Positions 61,313 to 64,000 of a stretch of DNA of 64,000 nucleotides are shown here, piece after piece. Both the position numbers and the translations under genes were made by a program. Each line of letters begins with the position of its first letter. Within the stretch, counting starts at the first letter, position 1. This DNA is from an uncultured Rhodoplanes sp. GTDB lineage: Bacteria > Pseudomonadota > Alphaproteobacteria > Rhizobiales > Xanthobacteraceae. The stretch is taken from NCBI GenBank assembly GCA_936924235.1, contig CAKZHN010000459.1:1-64000 (forward strand), in the 5' to 3' direction. The notes beneath the pieces were generated by a model that worked only from the letters and a program-made list of their open reading frames with translations, did not search any database and was not told the DNA's origin.

Positions 61313-62893
61313 GTGGCAAAATTACCCTGGTGGAAGAGAGGCATTGTCTATCAAATCTACCCGCGCTCGTTTCAGGACTCCAACGGCGACGGTGTCGGTG
61401 ACCTGAACGGCATCGTTCAGCGACTGGACTACCTCGTTTGGCTTGGCGTTGATGCGATCTGGATTTCGCCAATCTATCCATCGCCGATGGCGGATTTTGG
61501 ATATGACATCTCGGATTATTGCAACGTCGACCCGTTGTTCGGGTCCCTGAGCGATTTCGACCGGCTGGTGAGCGAAGCCCACAGCCGTGGTCTCAAGGTC
61601 ATTCTCGATTTCGTGCCCAATCACACCTCGGACCGGCATCCCTGGTTTCTCGAGAGCCGTGGCTCCCGCACCAGCGCCAAACGCGATTGGTACATCTGGC
61701 GCGATCCCGGGCGCGGCGACGCTCCGCCGAACAACTGGGTCTCGCAATTTGGCGGCCCGGCCTGGACGCTCGACCCGACGACCGGACAGTACTATCTGCA
61801 CAGTTTCCTGCGCGAGCAGCCTGATTTGAATTGGCGTAATATGGCGGTTCGCGAGGCGATGTTCGATGCGTTGCGTTTCTGGCTTGAGCGCGGCGTGGAT
61901 GGTTTTCGGGTGGATGTGATCTGGCTTCTCATCAAGGACGAGCAATTTCGCGACAACCCGCCCAATCCGGCTTACGTGTCCACACAGCCCGACATCAATC
62001 GTACGCTGTCGGTCTACAACGCGGATCGTCCCGAGATCCACGCTTTGATTTCGGAAATGCGCGCGGTGCTCGACCGTTATCAGGACCGTGTCTTGATCGG
62101 CGAGATTTATCTGCCGTTCGAACGGCTTATGACCTACTACGGCGACAATCTCTCTGGCGCGCAACTGCCCTTCAATTTCGCGCTGATTCATACCGTGTGG
62201 AATGCGAAGGCGATCGCGACGTTGATCGCCGAATACGAGAACGGCTTGCCGCCTGGCGGTTGGCCCAACTGGGTGCTGGGAAACCACGATCAGCCGCGAA
62301 TCGCCGCGCGCGTCGGCAGTGCGCAGGCGCGCATAGCCGCGATGCTGTTGCTGACTTTGCGCGGCACTCCCACGATGTATTACGGCGATGAGATCGGCAT
62401 GCCGCGCGTCGAAGTCGCACCTCAGTTCGTGCAAGACCCATGGGAAAGAAATGAGCCCGGCCTCGGCGTAGGCCGCGACCCGTCCCGCACGCCGATGCAA
62501 TGGGACCGATACTCCCATGCTGGTTTCTCCAGCGCACAACCGTGGCTGCCCGTCGAGCCGCTTTACCGCGAGCGAAACGTTGCGCTGCTGCGGCATGATC
62601 CGCGCTCGATTTTGTCGCTCTATCGGGAACTGACCGACCTGCGCCGTGGGTACCCGGCAGTGCATAGCGGCAGCACCCGTGTGATCGGAGCGGACGACAA
62701 CGTGCTGAGCTACGAACGGATCGCTGGCGAACAGCGCATTGTCGTGATGCTGAATTTCGGTCCCGAGCAACGCCCGTTGCCGCTATTTGCCGGCCAGAAG
62801 ACGCGTATTCTGCTGTCCACCCACCTCGACCGCGAAGGCCTCGTTAACATCGAATGGCTCCGTCCCAATGAAGGGATCGCCGTGCTGGCCTAG
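61313..62893 (+). CDS. GH13 alpha-glucosidase (oligo-1,6-glucosidase type)
   Basis: 526 aa from a GTG. GH13 motifs: VYQIYPRSFQDSNGDGVGDLNG, VDAIWISPIYPSPMADFGYDI, FVPNHTS, nucleophile Asp201 in DGFRVDVIW, acid Glu264 in LIGEIYLP, and Asp326 in NHDQPR. The QYY/short-oligosaccharide layout fits exo-acting alpha-glucosidases that release glucose from maltose, isomaltose or trehalose-type substrates. No signal peptide is seen. It would supply glucose to the adjacent glucokinase and pentose phosphate operon. Confidence 0.9.
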   Translation: MAKLPWWKRGIVYQIYPRSFQDSNGDGVGDLNGIVQRLDYLVWLGVDAIWISPIYPSPMADFGYDISDYCNVDPLFGSLSDFDRLVSEAHSRGLKVILDFVPNHTSDRHPWFLESRGSRTSAKRDWYIWRDPGRGDAPPNNWVSQFGGPAWTLDPTTGQYYLHSFLREQPDLNWRNMAVREAMFDALRFWLERGVDGFRVDVIWLLIKDEQFRDNPPNPAYVSTQPDINRTLSVYNADRPEIHALISEMRAVLDRYQDRVLIGEIYLPFERLMTYYGDNLSGAQLPFNFALIHTVWNAKAIATLIAEYENGLPPGGWPNWVLGNHDQPRIAARVGSAQARIAAMLLLTLRGTPTMYYGDEIGMPRVEVAPQFVQDPWERNEPGLGVGRDPSRTPMQWDRYSHAGFSSAQPWLPVEPLYRERNVALLRHDPRSILSLYRELTDLRRGYPAVHSGSTRVIGADDNVLSYERIAGEQRIVVMLNFGPEQRPLPLFAGQKTRILLSTHLDREGLVNIEWLRPNEGIAVLA

Positions 62894-62902
62894 CCCTGAG
62901 GG

Positions 62903-64000
62903 TCAGAACTCGCGCCGCTTGAGCAGGTAGTCGAGGCCGCCCACGCGATACCAGCGATACCCGTAAGGCTCCAGGCAGACGCGATGCTTTCGGTTGTCCG
63001 AAGCCCGGCTGTGATCGGCGGCAAGCAGATTGATCAAGATGTCGTTCGCATCGTCCTTGAGCCCTGTTGCGAACTCGACTTCACACGGTTCGCCGGCGAA
63101 GTTGTGCAGGAACAGCACGGAATTGTTTCGCCAGTCGTAACGCAGGCCAAGCACCGCGTCGTCACCGGTTTTCAGGACTTCGAACTGTCCCCAGCCGACC
63201 TCGGGGACTTCTTTGCGCATTCGAATAATGCGCTCCATCCAGTTCAGCATGGAATTTGAGTCGCGCCGCTGTTCGGCAGCATTGACGTGCTGAAACCCGT
63301 AGGGACCGTCGCTGATGACCGGCACGATTGGTTTGGTGCTTTTGGTGAAGCCCCCATGGGGTTCGGTTGACCACTGCATGGGCGTGCGGCAGCACACCCG
63401 CTCCGGCAGCGACAGATCATCGCCCATTCCGAGCTCATCCCCGTAGCGGAGCACGGGCGTGCCCGGCAACGTGAACATCAGGCTGTAGGCAAGCTCGATA
63501 CGGCGCCGGTCGCCGCCCAACATCGGCGCGAGCCGCCGCCGTATGCCGCGGTCATAAAGCTGATCTTCTTTGTTCGGACCAAACGCCTCGAAAACCTGCT
63601 TGCGCTGCGCTTCGGTCAACCGTCCGAGATCGAGCTCGTCGTGATTGCGAAGGAAGATGCCCCATTGACCGCTGGCAGGCCGGCTTTCGGTGCGCTGGAT
63701 GGCTTTTGCCAGTGGCCGCGTGTCGGACGATGCGAGCGCATAGAACAAGTGCTGGTTGACCTGGAAATTGAACATCATGTGCATGCGGTCGCCGGCGTCG
63801 CCGAAGTACTGCATGTCGGTGTTCGGCAGTACGTTGGCTTCAGCAAGAATGATGGAGTCGCCGACGCGCCATTGCAGGAATTCGCGGAATTGGCGCAGCA
63901 TGTCGTACTGCTCGCGCGGGCGCACCACGTCCGCACCCTTGGTGCTGATCACGAACGGCACGGCATCCATCCGGAAGCCCGAGACGCCGAGCTGAATCCA
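62903..64000 (-). CDS. GH13 trehalose-synthase-like enzyme (partial, N-terminus beyond window)
   Basis: 366 residues of the C-terminal part; the frame is open to the window edge. It starts in the barrel at LGVSGFRMDAVPF (nucleophile Asp). Next come ILAEANVLP (acid Glu) and FLRNHDELDLGRL (third Asp). The order and the ELDLGRL sequence resemble trehalose synthase (maltose-trehalose interconversion) and related alpha-amylases. A C-terminal beta domain (AVLGLRYDWRNNSVLFLHNFAGEP) follows. It converges on the GH13 alpha-glucosidase with 9 bases between stops. Confidence 0.88.
   Translation of the reverse strand, partial: WIQLGVSGFRMDAVPFVISTKGADVVRPREQYDMLRQFREFLQWRVGDSIILAEANVLPNTDMQYFGDAGDRMHMMFNFQVNQHLFYALASSDTRPLAKAIQRTESRPASGQWGIFLRNHDELDLGRLTEAQRKQVFEAFGPNKEDQLYDRGIRRRLAPMLGGDRRRIELAYSLMFTLPGTPVLRYGDELGMGDDLSLPERVCCRTPMQWSTEPHGGFTKSTKPIVPVISDGPYGFQHVNAAEQRRDSNSMLNWMERIIRMRKEVPEVGWGQFEVLKTGDDAVLGLRYDWRNNSVLFLHNFAGEPCEVEFATGLKDDANDILINLLAADHSRASDNRKHRVCLEPYGYRWYRVGGLDYLLKRREF

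Overview
The window looks like a chromosomal stretch of an alphaproteobacterium of the Bradyrhizobium/Nitrobacteraceae group. The assignment is an inference from family content: DUF6894 and DUF3606 small proteins, DUF3618/DUF1469 membrane operons, IorA/IorB-type molybdenum hydroxylases, Bug-type binding proteins, a DUF4142 protein, many small zinc-ribbon proteins, and promoter-like sites matching GGAAC-N16/17-GTT, the consensus of the alphaproteobacterial general-stress sigma factor EcfG. I saw no rRNA, tRNA, CRISPR array or intact transposase.

Layout. 1-5 kb: a secreted repeat peptide (cut by the window edge), a di-haem cytochrome c peroxidase, a phasin-like protein, a cold-shock protein and a GltS glutamate/Na+ symporter. 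5-7.4 kb: decayed sequence, a Sel1-repeat protein and a broken triple helix-turn-helix gene. 7.5-15 kb: a catabolic block with a thiolase-like protein plus its DUF35 partner, a Bug/TctC binding protein, two Tat-exported RidA proteins and the divergent iorAB molybdenum hydroxylase genes. A 34-bp inverted motif occurs three times around ridA and ior. 16-23 kb: a Cys-rich exported peptide, a LuxR-type regulator and a divergent 1611-aa secreted beta-repeat protein. 23-27 kb: a 593-bp direct repeat carrying a two-gene microcassette flanks 2.7 kb of small genes. 28-31 kb: a four-gene stress-type membrane operon. 31-46 kb: PHB-depolymerase-like esterase, AI-2E permease fused to a Rossmann-like domain, iron permease-like protein, YciF-type ferritin-like protein, DUF4142 protein, GlgX, an AraC/GlxA regulator with two oxidoreductase-type neighbours, large catalase and several small proteins. 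47-49.6 kb: a Crp/Fnr regulator and several pseudogenes. 49.7-59.5 kb: one tightly packed operon for the pentose phosphate cycle (tkt, tal-pgi fusion, gnd, zwf, a frameshifted HAD gene, pgl, ROK glucokinase). 59.5-64 kb: topoisomerase IB, a small exported protein and two convergent GH13 alpha-glucan/trehalose enzymes.

How it may work together (inference): debranching enzyme, GH13 enzymes and glucokinase would feed glucose units from storage glucan or trehalose into a complete pentose phosphate cycle that supplies NADPH, beside catalase, peroxidase and ferritin-like proteins. EcfG-like promoters lie upstream of glgX, the DUF3618 operon, the DUF4142 gene, a four-helix membrane protein, topoisomerase IB and two small exported proteins, so much of 28-61 kb reads as a general-stress island. 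The same island carries many small genes broken by single-base indels or stops, while the large genes are almost all intact.
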